A stretch of 64,000 bases of DNA from Streptomyces chryseus (GTDB lineage Bacteria; Actinomycetota; Actinomycetes; Streptomycetales; Streptomycetaceae): positions 179,266-243,265 of the forward strand of contig NZ_BMVO01000007.1 of the NCBI RefSeq assembly GCF_014650755.1. Reading direction: 5' to 3'. The position numbers and the translations under genes were made by a program. Numbering within the stretch: position 1 is the first letter of the stretch; each line of letters begins with the position of its first letter. The notes under the pieces were generated by a model. It was not told the origin of the DNA, made no database searches, and worked only from the letters and a program-made list of their open reading frames with translations. This document shows, in pieces, positions 44,562 to 54,450 of this stretch.

Positions 44562-44753
44562 TACGCGCAGGTAGGGGTGAAATGAGTGGTGATGCTCACG
44601 TGAGAGGCCCCCTGGACATATGGGCGCGTGGCATCGATCATCAGATGAGTGCGGTCGGCACCGGATGAGCGCCAGCGAATCACCGTCGTGAAGCATCCGG
44701 GTCGCGGCCCCCACGGGGCATACACCTGAAAACACCCTCACTTAGGAGCAACC

Positions 44754-46577
44754 GTGGCGCGCGAGAACGCGGCTCCCACCACCCTTCCGACGAACCACCA
44801 GGAGCTGATCTCCTGGGTCGACGAGATCGCAGCCCTCACCGAGCCGGACCAGGTGGTCTGGTGCGACGGCTCGGAGGCCGAGTACGAAAGGCTCGCCGAG
44901 GAACTCGTCGCCAAGGGAACGTTCAAGAAGCTGGATCCGGTCAAGCGCCCGAACTCCTACTACGCCGCGTCCGACCCGAGCGACGTCGCCCGCGTCGAGG
45001 ACCGCACGTTCATCTGCTCCGAGAAGGAGGAGGACGCGGGTCCGACGAACCACTGGAAGGCCCCCGCCGAGATGCGGGCCGTCTTCGCCGGGGAGAAGGG
45101 CCTCTTCCGCGGCTCGATGCGCGGCCGCACGATGTACGTCGTGCCGTTCTGCATGGGCCCGGTCGGCTCCCCGCTGTCCGCCATCGGAGTGGAGATCACC
45201 GACTCGGCGTACGTCGCCGTCTCGATGCGCACGATGACCCGGATGGGCCAGGCCGTCCTCGACGAGCTCGGCACCGACGGCTTCTTCGTCAAGGCCGTCC
45301 ACACGCTCGGCGCGCCGCTCGCCGAGGGCGAGGCCGACGTGCCGTGGCCGTGCAACTCCACGAAGTACATCTCGCACTTCCCCGAGGACCGCGAGATCTG
45401 GTCCTACGGCTCGGGCTACGGCGGCAACGCCCTGCTCGGCAAGAAGTGCTACGCCCTGCGCATCGCGTCCGTCATGGCGCGCGACGAGGGCTGGCTGGCC
45501 GAGCACATGCTGATCCTCAAGCTGACCCCGCCGAAGGGCGAGTCGAAGTACGTCGCCGCCGCGTTCCCGTCCGCCTGCGGCAAGACCAACCTCGCCATGC
45601 TGGAGCCCACGATCTCCGGCTGGACCGTCGAGACCATCGGCGACGACATCGCCTGGATGCGGTTCGGCGAGGACGGCCAGCTGTACGCGATCAACCCCGA
45701 GGCCGGCTTCTTCGGCGTCGCGCCCGGCACCGGTGAGCACACCAACGCCAACGCCATGAAGACCATGTGGGGGAACTCCGTCTTCACCAACGTCGCGCTC
45801 ACCGACGACGGCGACGTGTGGTGGGAGGGCATGACCGAAGAGGCGCCCGCGCACCTCACGGACTGGAAGGGCAACGACTGGACCCCCGAGTCCGGCACCC
45901 CCGCCGCCCACCCCAACGCGCGCTTCACCGTCCCGGCCGGCCAGTGCCCGATCATCGCGCCCGAGTGGGAGGACCCCAAGGGCGTGCCGATCTCGGCCAT
46001 CCTCTTCGGCGGCCGCCGCGCGACCGCCGTGCCGCTGGTGACCGAGTCCTTCAACTGGCGGCACGGTGTCTTCCTCGGTGCGAACGTCGCCTCCGAGAAG
46101 ACCGCCGCCGCCGAGGGCAAGGTCGGCGAGCTGCGCCGCGACCCGTTCGCCATGCTGCCGTTCTGCGGCTACAACATGGGCGACTACATGGGCCACTGGG
46201 TCAAGGTCGGCGCCGACAAGGACCAGTCCAAGCTGCCGAAGATCTACTACGTCAACTGGTTCCGCAAGAACGACGCAGGCAAGTTCGTGTGGCCCGGCTT
46301 CGGTGAGAACAGCCGCGTGCTCAAGTGGATCGTCGAGCGCCTGGAGGGCAAGGCCCAGGGCGTCGAGACCCCCATCGGCATCCTGCCGGCCAAGGGTTCC
46401 CTGGACACCGAGGGCCTGGACCTCTCCGAGGAGGAGCTGGACTTCCTGCTCACGGTCGACAAGGAGGTCTGGCGCGAGGAGGCCGCCCTGGTCCCCGAGC
46501 ACCTCAATACCTTCGGCGACCACGCCCCGAAGGAGCTGTGGGACGAGTACCACGCCCTCGTCGAGCGCCTGGGGTGA
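44754..46577 (+). CDS. pckG: Phosphoenolpyruvate carboxykinase (GTP)
   Basis: 607 residues, the standard length of GTP-dependent PEPCK. Converts oxaloacetate and GTP to PEP and CO2 for gluconeogenesis. The P-loop [12 protein letters not shown] (271-282) holds the hyper-reactive Cys275 and Lys277; other family blocks are [38 protein letters not shown] and NWFRKN. The GTG at 44754 has AGGAG at 6 bases. The 213-base leader region upstream shows no clear promoter beyond the divergent operator. A strong T-rich terminator follows. Confidence 0.97.
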   Translation: MARENAAPTTLPTNHQELISWVDEIAALTEPDQVVWCDGSEAEYERLAEELVAKGTFKKLDPVKRPNSYYAASDPSDVARVEDRTFICSEKEEDAGPTNHWKAPAEMRAVFAGEKGLFRGSMRGRTMYVVPFCMGPVGSPLSAIGVEITDSAYVAVSMRTMTRMGQAVLDELGTDGFFVKAVHTLGAPLAEGEADVPWPCNSTKYISHFPEDREIWSYGSGYGGNALLGKKCYALRIASVMARDEGWLAEHMLILKLTPPKGESKYVAAAFPSACGKTNLAMLEPTISGWTVETIGDDIAWMRFGEDGQLYAINPEAGFFGVAPGTGEHTNANAMKTMWGNSVFTNVALTDDGDVWWEGMTEEAPAHLTDWKGNDWTPESGTPAAHPNARFTVPAGQCPIIAPEWEDPKGVPISAILFGGRRATAVPLVTESFNWRHGVFLGANVASEKTAAAEGKVGELRRDPFAMLPFCGYNMGDYMGHWVKVGADKDQSKLPKIYYVNWFRKNDAGKFVWPGFGENSRVLKWIVERLEGKAQGVETPIGILPAKGSLDTEGLDLSEEELDFLLTVDKEVWREEAALVPEHLNTFGDHAPKELWDEYHALVERLG

Positions 46578-46656
46578 TCATCCCCGGCCACTGAACTCCG
46601 CGGCCGGGCCGTCCTGACATCCGCCCTGACCTGTGGGGTCACCGGCCCACCGCGGC

Positions 46657-46695
46657 ACAGCCCCCCGAAGCCCCCTCACGGCTTCGGGGGGCTGT
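46657..46695 (+). terminator. Intrinsic terminator of pckG
   Basis: Perfect 16-base stem with a 7-base loop followed by TCTTCGTT, 80 bases after the stop. Confidence 0.9.
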
Positions 46696-46749
46696 TCTTC
46701 GTTCAGTGGCACCCGGCCCGTGCGCCGCAGGGCACGCGGGCCGGGGCCG

Positions 46750-47139
46750 TCAGTGGGCTCCGACCAGGCGGAGTTCTTCGAGCGCGGCCGCGTGGGCGTC
46801 CATGCGCTCGGCGGCCAGGATCGCGACCGCCGTGTCGGCGCGCGAGGCGGCGACGACCAGCGCGCGGCCCGCGAGCTCGTGGGCGCGGCGATGCAGTGCG
46901 ATCGTGGCAGCGTGCGTGAGGCCGGCGTGCCGGGCCGGCGGGGCGCCGCGCAACCGGGCGATCTGGGTGGCGATACGGTCGGCCGCCGCGCCGAGACCCA
47001 GCTCGTCGGTGACCGCGAGGAGCGCCGCCAGGTGCCCGGCGAGCTGGATGTCCAGCTCCTCCTCACGGGAACGGTGGGGGAAGTCGGCCCGGTCGGCGGC
47101 CATGCGGTGCACCGACTTGCTGCGGATCGGCTCGTACAT
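46750..47139 (-). CDS. Conserved hypothetical helical protein
   Basis: 129 residues, all helical, Ala/His/Arg-rich, no signal peptide or span. Begins MYEPIRSKSVHRM, then AHL and ELAGRALVVAASRADTAVAILAAERM near the end. Typical of a conserved Streptomyces orphan near pckG; no function recognised. GGAGG lies 7 bases before the ATG. A 15-base inverted repeat sits in its promoter region. Confidence 0.7.
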   Translation of the reverse strand: MYEPIRSKSVHRMAADRADFPHRSREEELDIQLAGHLAALLAVTDELGLGAAADRIATQIARLRGAPPARHAGLTHAATIALHRRAHELAGRALVVAASRADTAVAILAAERMDAHAAALEELRLVGAH

Positions 47140-47177
47140 GGGATGGCCTCCTGCCAGGATCAGGACACCAGCCTACA

Positions 47178-47192
47178 TTAGATTCTGTCTAA
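47178..47192. promoter_or_regulatory. Inverted repeat in the promoter of the helical protein
   Basis: TTAGA, 5 bases, TCTAA, located 39-53 bases upstream of the start at 47139 and just upstream of a TAGGCT -10-like hexamer on the minus strand. Confidence 0.4.
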
Positions 47193-47240
47193 GGTTGAGT
47201 CGGGTCGAGCCGTGCGGGCCCGTGTCGCGTCGGCCCCCGC

Positions 47241-48452
47241 CTACAGCTGTCCGTATCCGTCCAGGAAGGTGCCGATGCGCGTCACCGCGTCCGCCAGCTC
47301 CTCCACCGCCGGAAGGGTCACGATGCGGAAGTGGTCGGGCTCGGGCCAGTTGAAGCCCGTACCGTGCACGACCATGATCTTCTCGGCGCGCAGCAGGTCG
47401 AGGACCATCTCCCGGTCGTCCTTGATGGGGTAGACCTTGGGATCCAGGCGCGGGAAGAGGTACAGCGCGCCCTTGGGCTTCACGCAGGTGACGCCCGGGA
47501 TCCGGGTGAGCAGCTCGTACGCCGTGTTCCGCTGCTCCAGGATCCGGCCGCCCGGCAGCACCAGGTCCTCGATCGACTGCCGCCCGCCGAGCGCCGTCGC
47601 CACCGCGTGCTGCGACGGCATGTTGGCGCACAGGCGCATGTTGGCGAGGATCGTGAGCCCCTCGATGTACGACGAGGCGTGCGCCTTCGGGCCGCAGACC
47701 GCCAGCCAGCCGCTGCGGTAGCCGGCGACGCGGTAGTTCTTCGAGAGGCCGTTGAAGGTGAGCGTGAGCAGGTCGGGCGCGATGGCGGCGGTCGGGGTGT
47801 GCGTGGCGCCGTCGTACAGGATCCGGTCGTAGATCTCGTCGGAGCAGACGATCAGGTTGTGGCGGCGGGCGATCTCGGTCAGGCCGCGCAGCATCTCGTC
47901 GTCGTACACCGCACCCGTCGGATTGTTCGGGTTGATGACGACGATGGCCTTGGTGCGGTCGGTGATCTTGCGCTCGATGTCGGCGAGGTCCGGCATCCAG
48001 TCGGACTGCTCGTCGCAGCGGTAGTGGACGGCCGTGCCGCCCGCCAGCGAGACGGACGCGGTCCACAGGGGGTAGTCGGGCGCGGGGACGAGCACCTCGT
48101 CGCCGTCGTCGAGCAGCGCCTGCATCGACATCTGGATCAGCTCGGAGACGCCGTTGCCCAGGTAGACGTCCTCGACGTCCAGCTCGATGCCCTTGGTCTC
48201 GTAGTGCTGCACGACCGCGCGGCGCGCCGCCAGCAGGCCCTTCGCGTCGCCGTAGCCGTGCGCGCCCGCGAGATTGCGGAGGATGTCCTCCAGGATCTCG
48301 GGCGGGCACTCGAAACCGAACGCCGCCGGGTTGCCGGTGTTGAGCTTGAGGATGCGGTGACCCGCCGCTTCGAGCCGCATCGCCTCCTCGAGCACGGGGC
48401 CGCGGATTTCGTAACAGACGTTTGCGAGCTTCGTCGACTGGATCACCTGCAT
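47241..48452 (-). CDS. Alanine/valine-pyruvate type aminotransferase (AlaA-like)
   Basis: 403 residues. PLP class I aminotransferase. The PLP Lys is in NGLSKNYRVAGYRSGW; NPNNPTGAVY and VCSDEIYDRILYDG are the cofactor-binding blocks. Closest to E. coli AlaA/YfbQ, which makes alanine from pyruvate and glutamate. Substrate is inferred from family only. The ATG at 48452 is set by a TAAGGT -10 seven bases upstream, a leaderless arrangement; the longer frame to 48707 is not coding. Confidence 0.9.
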   Translation of the reverse strand: MQVIQSTKLANVCYEIRGPVLEEAMRLEAAGHRILKLNTGNPAAFGFECPPEILEDILRNLAGAHGYGDAKGLLAARRAVVQHYETKGIELDVEDVYLGNGVSELIQMSMQALLDDGDEVLVPAPDYPLWTASVSLAGGTAVHYRCDEQSDWMPDLADIERKITDRTKAIVVINPNNPTGAVYDDEMLRGLTEIARRHNLIVCSDEIYDRILYDGATHTPTAAIAPDLLTLTFNGLSKNYRVAGYRSGWLAVCGPKAHASSYIEGLTILANMRLCANMPSQHAVATALGGRQSIEDLVLPGGRILEQRNTAYELLTRIPGVTCVKPKGALYLFPRLDPKVYPIKDDREMVLDLLRAEKIMVVHGTGFNWPEPDHFRIVTLPAVEELADAVTRIGTFLDGYGQL

Positions 48453-48459
48453 GCTGGCC

Positions 48460-48465
48460 ACCTTA
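48460..48465 (-). promoter_or_regulatory. Leaderless -10 element of the aminotransferase
   Basis: TAAGGT on the minus strand ends 7 bases before the ATG at 48452. Confidence 0.55.
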
Positions 48466-48679
48466 CGGGTGCATAACGGGACCCGCTTCGTGTTTTTGGC
48501 CACGCGGGTGTACGGCCCCGCTCGCACGAGACCGCGCTCGCCGCCGGAATCGCCGCACCGGCGACCGGCCGGCGGACCAGGACGGCGCGCCGCACAGCCG
48601 CCCCGTACGCCCGCGGGTGGACGCGTCCTGATCGCGGTCTTGTCCGGCATGTGAAACCCCTCAACAATGCACATGACAA

Positions 48680-48704
48680 ACCGGGGTGGTCGCGCCACCC
48701 CGGT
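48680..48704 (+). promoter_or_regulatory. Hairpin in the leader of the protease gene
   Basis: Ten-base perfect arms (ACCGGGGTGG and complement) with a TCGCG loop, ending about 20 bases before the ribosome site. Could stabilise the mRNA or attenuate it. Confidence 0.4.
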
Positions 48705-48734
48705 CACCCAGGTCGTTCAAGAGGGGACCCCCAC

Positions 48735-49577
48735 ATGAAGAAGCCTCTCGTCGGCACGCTCTTCGCCCTGTTGCTCTTCGGAGCGGCGGCGGCGCCGGCG
48801 GCCGCGGAGACTCGCAGCCCCCAGCAGACCCGACCGGCCGTCAAGGCGGTCGACTTCGCCGGAACGGTGGCGCTCAGCAACTGTTCCGGCTCGGTGGTGC
48901 GTACGCCCCACGCGCAGCCGGGCGACCCGGCGCTCGTCCTGTCCAACGGGCACTGCCTGGAGAGCGGCTTCCCGGCTCCGGGCCAGGTCGTGGTCGACAA
49001 GCCGTCGTCGCGGACCTTCGGCCTGCTCAACTCCGCGGGCACCAAGGTCGCGACGCTCCGGGCGAGCAAGATCGCGTACGCGACGATGACCGACACCGAC
49101 GCCTCGCTGTACCAGCTCACCAGCACCTACGCCCAGATCCAGACCGCCCACGGCATCAAGGCGCTGGAGCTGAGCGCCACGCGTCCCGCGCAGGGCACGG
49201 CCATCAAGGTCGTCTCCGGATACTGGAAGCGGATCTACACCTGCGCCGTCGACGGCTTCGCGTACCGCCTGAAGGAGGGCGCGTGGACCTGGAAGGACTC
49301 GGTCCGCTACACCTCCGCGTGCAAGACCATCGGCGGCACCTCCGGCTCACCCGTGATCGACACGGCCACCGGCAAGGTCGTCGCCGTGAACAACACCGGT
49401 AACGAGGACGGCGCACGCTGCACGGACAACAACCCGTGCGAGGTCGACGAGAGCGGCAACGTGACCGTGCGCAAGGGCATCAACTACGGCCAGCAGACGT
49501 ACGGTTTCGTCGCCTGCGTCGGCGCCGGCAGCAAGCTCGACCTGTCCCGCCCCGGCTGCGCCCTTCCCAGGCCGTAG
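48735..49577 (+). CDS. Secreted trypsin-like serine protease
   Basis: 280 residues. Signal peptide 1-~25 (AAAPAAAE). Chymotrypsin-fold triad visible as His in LSNGHCLES, Asp in TDTDASLYQL and Ser in GGTSGSPVID. Six or more Cys suggest disulfides (SNCSG/GHC and the Cys near the Ser loop). A C-terminal segment with NNPCEVDESG and a final CVGAGSKLDLSRPGC is typical of Streptomyces S1-like proteases. The ATG at 48735 has GAGGGG at 8 bases; upstream in-frame codons run through the leader hairpin. Specificity unknown. Confidence 0.9.
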   Translation: MKKPLVGTLFALLLFGAAAAPAAAETRSPQQTRPAVKAVDFAGTVALSNCSGSVVRTPHAQPGDPALVLSNGHCLESGFPAPGQVVVDKPSSRTFGLLNSAGTKVATLRASKIAYATMTDTDASLYQLTSTYAQIQTAHGIKALELSATRPAQGTAIKVVSGYWKRIYTCAVDGFAYRLKEGAWTWKDSVRYTSACKTIGGTSGSPVIDTATGKVVAVNNTGNEDGARCTDNNPCEVDESGNVTVRKGINYGQQTYGFVACVGAGSKLDLSRPGCALPRP

Positions 49578-49579
49578 AC

Positions 49580-49630
49580 GCGGGTGGGCTGCGCCCCGGG
49601 GACGGCTTCCCCGGGGCGCAGCCCACCCGC
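49580..49630 (+). terminator. Very strong terminator of the protease gene
   Basis: Perfect 22-base arms with a 7-base loop begin 3 bases after the stop codon. Confidence 0.92.
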
Positions 49631-49728
49631 CGTACGGGCCTCCTGCCCGGGACGCGCGAGCGGTGCGGCTGATCCCGTGCGCCATCCGGGCGTTCCCCCG
49701 TGTCCCCCGGCCGTTCCGACGGCTCGGA

Positions 49729-49734
49729 TAGGTT
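49729..49734 (+). promoter_or_regulatory. Leaderless -10 element of the mannosyltransferase gene
   Basis: TAGGTT ends 8 bases before the ATG at 49743. Confidence 0.45.
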
Positions 49735-49742
49735 GACCGGTC

Positions 49743-51353
49743 ATGGGGACGCTGAGTGCTGCCGGGTACCGCCGGCTGGGTGCCGTCGGGTCACTCGCGG
49801 CAGCCGTGGGCGGCATCGCCGCCGGAAGGTTGCCGGCGCACGACCCGTGGGGACTGTGGGTCCCCCACGGCTCCACGACGACCGTGGCGGCGGCGGTCCT
49901 CGCGTACCTGGGCCTGACGCTCCTGGTCGTGTCCTGGTGGCAGTACGGGCGGCTCGTCGCCCGGGGCGCGGCGGGCGGGGTGCGCGACGCCCTGGTCACG
50001 CTGGTCTGGTGGGCGGCCCCCCTCGCACTGGCCCCGCCGCTGCACAGCGCCGACGTCTACAGCTACATAGCCCAGGGCGCGATGGTCGTCGAGGGCCACG
50101 ACGTCTATACGTCCGGCCCCTCGGTCATCGGCCCGGACGAACTGGGAGCCGACGCCGCCGCCAGCAGTGGGGCCCAGTGGAGGGACACCCCGGCCCCGTA
50201 CGGTCCCGTCTTCCTCGCCCTGGCGAAGTGGGTCGCGCTCGCGACGGACGGCCGGATCGTCCCCGCCGTGCTGGGGATGCGGCTCGTCGCCCTCGCCGCA
50301 CTGGCCCTGATCGTCTGGGCGACGCTCCGGATCGCCCGCGCGCGCGGCGCCGACCGGACCGGCGCGCTATGGCTCGGAGCCCTCAACCCCCTGCTGCTGA
50401 TCCACGTCGTCGGCGGCATGCACAACGACGGTCTGATGATCGCCCTCATGCTGACGGGCCTGGTCTTCGCCCTGCGCGGCCGCTGGATCCTCGGCAGCGC
50501 GGTCGTCGCGCTGGCGATGATGGTCAAGTCGCCGGCCGCCGTCGCCCTGCTCTTCGTCGGAGCCCTCGTCGTACGCCGGACCTCCGGCCCCCTCCCGTGG
50601 CGCGTCGCCAAGGCCTTCGCCGTCCCCGCGCTGGTGGCCGGGGCGGTCGCCGTGGCCACCACCCTGCTCAGCGGCACCGGCTTCGGCTGGCTGCACACGC
50701 AGAGCGTCGCCGGGAGCATCCACACCGCCCTCTCCGCCACCAGCGACATCGGCCTGGGTGTGGGCGAGCTGACCCACGCGGCGTTCGGCTGGGACTCCGA
50801 GCCGGTCAAACGCGCCTTCCAGACCCTGGGCCTCGCCCTCGCGCTCGCCGTGATCGGTTACGCCGCCCTGGCGACCTTCCGCAGGGTGCGGCCCTGGTGC
50901 GGCGACCGGCCGCCGCACCCGGTCCACGCCCTGGGCGTCGCACTGGTGGCGCTGGTGGCGCTCTCGCCGATGGTGCAGCCGTGGTACCTGCTCTGGGGCA
51001 CGGCGGTGGTCTCCGCCACCGCCTGGAACGGCCGGCTCGGCCGCGCCCTGTCGGTGCTGTCGGCCGCCCTCGTCTACGAGACCCACCCCACCGGCAGCAC
51101 CCCGGGGTACGGCTTCCTCGTCGCGGGCGTCGTGTGCGCGCTGGGCACGGTCCTGCTGCTGCGCGAGCGGCGCGCCGCGTGGCCGTGGGAGTGGCCCTCG
51201 TCGGCGGACGACGGAGCCCGGCGTCCCGGCGTACCCCTGAGCGGGCCCGTGCGACGGCCGTCCCCGCCGCTCGCGCTGCCGTCGATGAGGACGCACGGCG
51301 ACCAGGGCGGCGGACCGGACGGCGAGGCGCAGAGGCCGACGCCGGTCCGCTAG
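49743..51353 (+). CDS. MptB-like polyprenol-phosphomannose-dependent alpha-1,6-mannosyltransferase
   Basis: 536 residues, GT-C fold with ~12 spans. The first large outside loop carries HSADVYSYIAQGAMVVEGHDVY and PAPYGPVFLALAKW, the conserved catalytic region of MptB proteins that build the mannan core of lipomannan-type glycolipids in mycobacteria and corynebacteria. VVGGMHNDGLMIALML and LSPMVQPWYLLW are further family blocks. The last 70 residues are a disordered Pro/Arg tail. In Streptomyces the product is uncertain. Confidence 0.85.
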   Translation: MGTLSAAGYRRLGAVGSLAAAVGGIAAGRLPAHDPWGLWVPHGSTTTVAAAVLAYLGLTLLVVSWWQYGRLVARGAAGGVRDALVTLVWWAAPLALAPPLHSADVYSYIAQGAMVVEGHDVYTSGPSVIGPDELGADAAASSGAQWRDTPAPYGPVFLALAKWVALATDGRIVPAVLGMRLVALAALALIVWATLRIARARGADRTGALWLGALNPLLLIHVVGGMHNDGLMIALMLTGLVFALRGRWILGSAVVALAMMVKSPAAVALLFVGALVVRRTSGPLPWRVAKAFAVPALVAGAVAVATTLLSGTGFGWLHTQSVAGSIHTALSATSDIGLGVGELTHAAFGWDSEPVKRAFQTLGLALALAVIGYAALATFRRVRPWCGDRPPHPVHALGVALVALVALSPMVQPWYLLWGTAVVSATAWNGRLGRALSVLSAALVYETHPTGSTPGYGFLVAGVVCALGTVLLLRERRAAWPWEWPSSADDGARRPGVPLSGPVRRPSPPLALPSMRTHGDQGGGPDGEAQRPTPVR

Positions 51354-51390
51354 CCGATGCCGGGCCGGGCGCGGTCGGCGCGGCCCGGCG

Positions 51391-53001
51391 TCAGGCCGTA
51401 CGCCGTACCGACCGCCCCGCGAGGACGTCCGTGCGCCTGCCGTCCTCGATCACGAACCGGCCGTCGATCAGGACGTGCGGGATGCCGGCCGGCAGCGTGC
51501 GCGGGGCCTCGAACGTGGACCCCGCCGCCACCGTGTCCGGGTCGAAGAGCACGAGGTCGGCGCGGTGGCCCTCCCGTACGAGCCCCCGGTCCGGCAGCCG
51601 CAGGCGGGCCGCCGGGCGCGAGGTGAGGTGCGCGACGCACTCTTCGAGGGAGAGGATGCCCAGGTCGCGGGCGTAGTGGCCCAGGTAGTGGGGGAAGGTG
51701 CCGTACGCGCGCGGGTGCGGCTTGTCGCCCTGGAGGATGCCGTCGCTGCCGCCGGTGTGGACGCGGTGGCGCATGATCGCGCGGACGTTCTCCTCGTGGC
51801 CGACGTGCTGGAGGATGGTCGATCCGAGGTTGTCGTCGATCAGCAGGCGCCGTGCGGTGGCCCACGGCTCCTCGCCGCGCCGGGCGGCGGACTCGGCGAT
51901 CGTCCTGCCCACCCAGCCCGCGAGACCGGGGTCGCCGACGCCCGAGATCTCGATGGTGTCCCACTCGATGGGGACGCCGTGGCAGCCGTCCGCGCCGACG
52001 ACCTCCATGTGGTGCCGGATCCGCTCGGCGCTCTCGTCGTCCCGCAGGCGGGCCAGGACCGCCTCCGGGCCGCCCTCGCCCGCCCAGCTCGGCAGCATGG
52101 CGACAAGGGTCGTGCAGCCGGGCGTGTACGGGTAGGTGTCGAGGGAGATGTCCGCGCCCTCGTCGAGCGCCTTGTCGAGGAGACCGAGGAGATCGGGCGC
52201 TCTGCCCTTGTTGACGCCGAAGTTCATGGTGGCGTGGGCGAGGTGCAGCGCGCAGCCCGCGTCGCGGGTGAGGGTCACCATCTCCTCGTACGCCGCGAGG
52301 GCACCGGCGCCGTACGAGCGGTGGTGCGGGCAGTAGTACCCGTCGTACCGCGCCACCACGCGGCACAGTTCGGTGAGCTCGGCGTCGTCGGCGTACATCC
52401 CGGGCGTGTACGTCAGGCCGGACGACATGCCGACGGCGCCCTGCTCCAGGCCCTCGGCGACGAGCTGCTTCATGCGGGTGAGTTCGGCGGGGGTCGCGGG
52501 GCGGTCGTCCCAGCCGGTCGCGTACATCCGGACCGTGCCCTGCGGGACGAGGTACGCGGCGTTGACGGCGATGCCCTGGCGGTCGAGCCGGTCGAGGTAC
52601 TCGCCGACGGTCCGCCAGTCGAAGTCGACGCTCGTGTCCCCGGGCGCGCCGCCGTTCCAGCCGGTGATCGCCTTGCGGACCTCGGTGAGGGTGCGGTCGT
52701 CGACCGGAGCGTACGACAGTCCGTCCTGGCCGAGGACTTCGAGCGTCACGCCCTGGGCGGCCTTGGCGCTGTGGTCGGGGTCGCGCAGGAGAGCGAGGTC
52801 GCTGTGCGCGTGCATGTCGATGAACCCGGGGGAGAGGGCGAGGCCGTCCGCCCGCAGCGTGCGGCGCGCGGAGAGCCGTGGGCCGCCGTCGCCCTCCCGG
52901 CGTATCGCGGCGACGCGGCCGCCTTCCAGGGCGACGTCGGCCCGGTAGGAGGCACCGCCGGTGCCGTCGATGACGCGTGCGTCGTGGATGACGAGGTCCA
53001 T
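51391..53001 (-). CDS. N-acyl-D-amino acid deacylase
   Basis: 536 residues, amidohydrolase superfamily. Metal site HAHSD (His-x-His, near 64-66), later His residues in AHATMNFG and TLQHVGHEENVRAIM-like segments, and Asp in GGSDG (catalytic Asp). The GNCG Cys that bridges metal in some D-aminoacylases is replaced by GQDG. From memory, the S. coelicolor orthologue Sco4986 was shown to hydrolyse N-acyl derivatives of hydrophobic D-amino acids, and gene order here agrees. Lies 93 bases downstream of the deaminase on the same strand, in the D-amino acid locus. Confidence 0.9.
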   Translation of the reverse strand: MDLVIHDARVIDGTGGASYRADVALEGGRVAAIRREGDGGPRLSARRTLRADGLALSPGFIDMHAHSDLALLRDPDHSAKAAQGVTLEVLGQDGLSYAPVDDRTLTEVRKAITGWNGGAPGDTSVDFDWRTVGEYLDRLDRQGIAVNAAYLVPQGTVRMYATGWDDRPATPAELTRMKQLVAEGLEQGAVGMSSGLTYTPGMYADDAELTELCRVVARYDGYYCPHHRSYGAGALAAYEEMVTLTRDAGCALHLAHATMNFGVNKGRAPDLLGLLDKALDEGADISLDTYPYTPGCTTLVAMLPSWAGEGGPEAVLARLRDDESAERIRHHMEVVGADGCHGVPIEWDTIEISGVGDPGLAGWVGRTIAESAARRGEEPWATARRLLIDDNLGSTILQHVGHEENVRAIMRHRVHTGGSDGILQGDKPHPRAYGTFPHYLGHYARDLGILSLEECVAHLTSRPAARLRLPDRGLVREGHRADLVLFDPDTVAAGSTFEAPRTLPAGIPHVLIDGRFVIEDGRRTDVLAGRSVRRTA

Positions 53002-53094
53002 GGCTGCCTGCCTCTCGAAGCGGCTGCTGAATCGCGTCGCCGCCGCCCGGGGCCCCCAGGGCCCCGCGCGGCGGGACTGCGGCGTTCGGCGGGG

Positions 53095-54429
53095 CTAGAA
53101 GAACGTGCGGATGTAGTCCGTGACCGTGCCGTCCGCCTCGACCAGGGGGATCAGCTGCCACTTGTCGAACGACGTACAGGGGTGCGAGAGGCCCAGCCCC
53201 AGCCAGTCGCCGACCTCCAGCTCCGCGTCCGGCTCCGTACGCACCCAGCCGTGCTGGTCCGACAGACCCGTGACCGTGATGCCCGACGCCGCGCGGACCT
53301 CGCCCGTACCGGCGTCCCGCACCGCCTGCGCCTCCGGCAGGTCCAGGTCGTACGCCGCGTCGCGCTTGCCCGCGTTGACGAACGCCTGCTCCGGGGTGGG
53401 CCGGGAGACGACCTGCGCCCAGAGACGGAACGCGGGCTGGAGCGCGCCCTCCTGCGCGACCCGGTTGAACGGGGTGAGGCGGCGGTAGTGGCCGTCGTCG
53501 TGCGAGACGTACGCCCCGGACCGGAGCAGCTTCAGCACCGGCAGCGACAGCTCCGGGATCCGCGCGAACACGTCCGCCACCGCGTCGAACCAGGCGCTGC
53601 CACCCGCGCTGACCACGATCTCCGCGCAGTCCGCGAACCGGCCCGCCTTGTCGAAGTCCACCGCGAGGGCGACCAGTTCGCCCACCCACGCGCGGACCCT
53701 CTCGCCGTCCGCCCGGGGGACCTCGCCCTCGTACCCGGCCACGCCCACCAACCGCAGCGTCGACGTGGCCGCGACCGCGTCCGCGACCGCCGCGCAGTCG
53801 GCGGCCGACCGGGCGCCGGTACGGGCCCCCTCGCCGGCGCCGAGTTCGACGACCACGTCCACCGGGCGCGAGGCGGCGGCCGCCCGCAGCGCCTCGTCCA
53901 TCAGCCGGACGCCGCGCACGGAGTCGACGTAACAGATGAACCGGAAGCCGGGGTCCGCGTCCAGTTCCGAGGCCACCCAGCGCAGCGCCACCGCGTCGAC
54001 GACCTCGTTGGCGAGGAAGACGTTCTGGATGCCGTACGCCCGGTACACGCGCGCCTGGTGCGGTACGGCGGCGGTGATGCCCCACGCCCCGCGCTCCAGC
54101 TGGCGCGCGAAGAGCTGCGGCGACATCGAGGTCTTGCCGTGGGGGGCGAACGCCAGGCCGTGGCGCTCGGCGTACGTCTCCAGCAGGGCGAGGTTGTGCT
54201 CGACCGACTCGGCGGACAGGGCGAGGACGGGGGTGGTGAACCCGCCGGTGAAGAGGTTGCGCCGCTCGGCGGCGAGTTCGCCGACCGTCAGGCCCTCGGC
54301 GTCCGGCGGCAGCGCCTTGAAGCGGTGGTCCACCCGCTCGTCGGCGAGCGTCGCGAGGGCCACCTGTGCGGCGCGGCCCGCGCGGACCTCGTGGTCCGTG
54401 TCTCGTCCGACCGGGTTGTCGACGGCCAT
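53095..54429 (-). CDS. D-serine-dehydratase-like amino acid deaminase
   Basis: 444 residues. Fold-type III PLP enzyme of the eukaryotic-type D-serine dehydratase/D-threonine aldolase group. The PLP Lys99 is in APHGKTSMSP; the C-terminal SHPCTSFDKW carries the His/Cys pair that binds zinc in D-serine dehydratases. It would deaminate a D-amino acid via a reactive enamine, which the RidA encoded nearby can hydrolyse. GAGGAG lies 6 bases before the ATG at 54429; the upstream in-frame 54480 codon lies in the operator region. Probably co-transcribed with the deacylase. Confidence 0.88.
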   Translation of the reverse strand: MAVDNPVGRDTDHEVRAGRAAQVALATLADERVDHRFKALPPDAEGLTVGELAAERRNLFTGGFTTPVLALSAESVEHNLALLETYAERHGLAFAPHGKTSMSPQLFARQLERGAWGITAAVPHQARVYRAYGIQNVFLANEVVDAVALRWVASELDADPGFRFICYVDSVRGVRLMDEALRAAAASRPVDVVVELGAGEGARTGARSAADCAAVADAVAATSTLRLVGVAGYEGEVPRADGERVRAWVGELVALAVDFDKAGRFADCAEIVVSAGGSAWFDAVADVFARIPELSLPVLKLLRSGAYVSHDDGHYRRLTPFNRVAQEGALQPAFRLWAQVVSRPTPEQAFVNAGKRDAAYDLDLPEAQAVRDAGTGEVRAASGITVTGLSDQHGWVRTEPDAELEVGDWLGLGLSHPCTSFDKWQLIPLVEADGTVTDYIRTFF

Positions 54430-54450
54430 ACTGGGCTCCTCACACGTCAA

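Noticed and set aside
48680..48704. Leader hairpin as a riboswitch
   Set aside because: A single simple stem with no conserved aptamer-like sequence.
53050..53066. Short GGGGCCC/GGGCCCC stem between the deaminase and deacylase genes as a terminator
   Set aside because: Only 7 bases with a 3-base loop and no T tract; the genes are likely co-transcribed.
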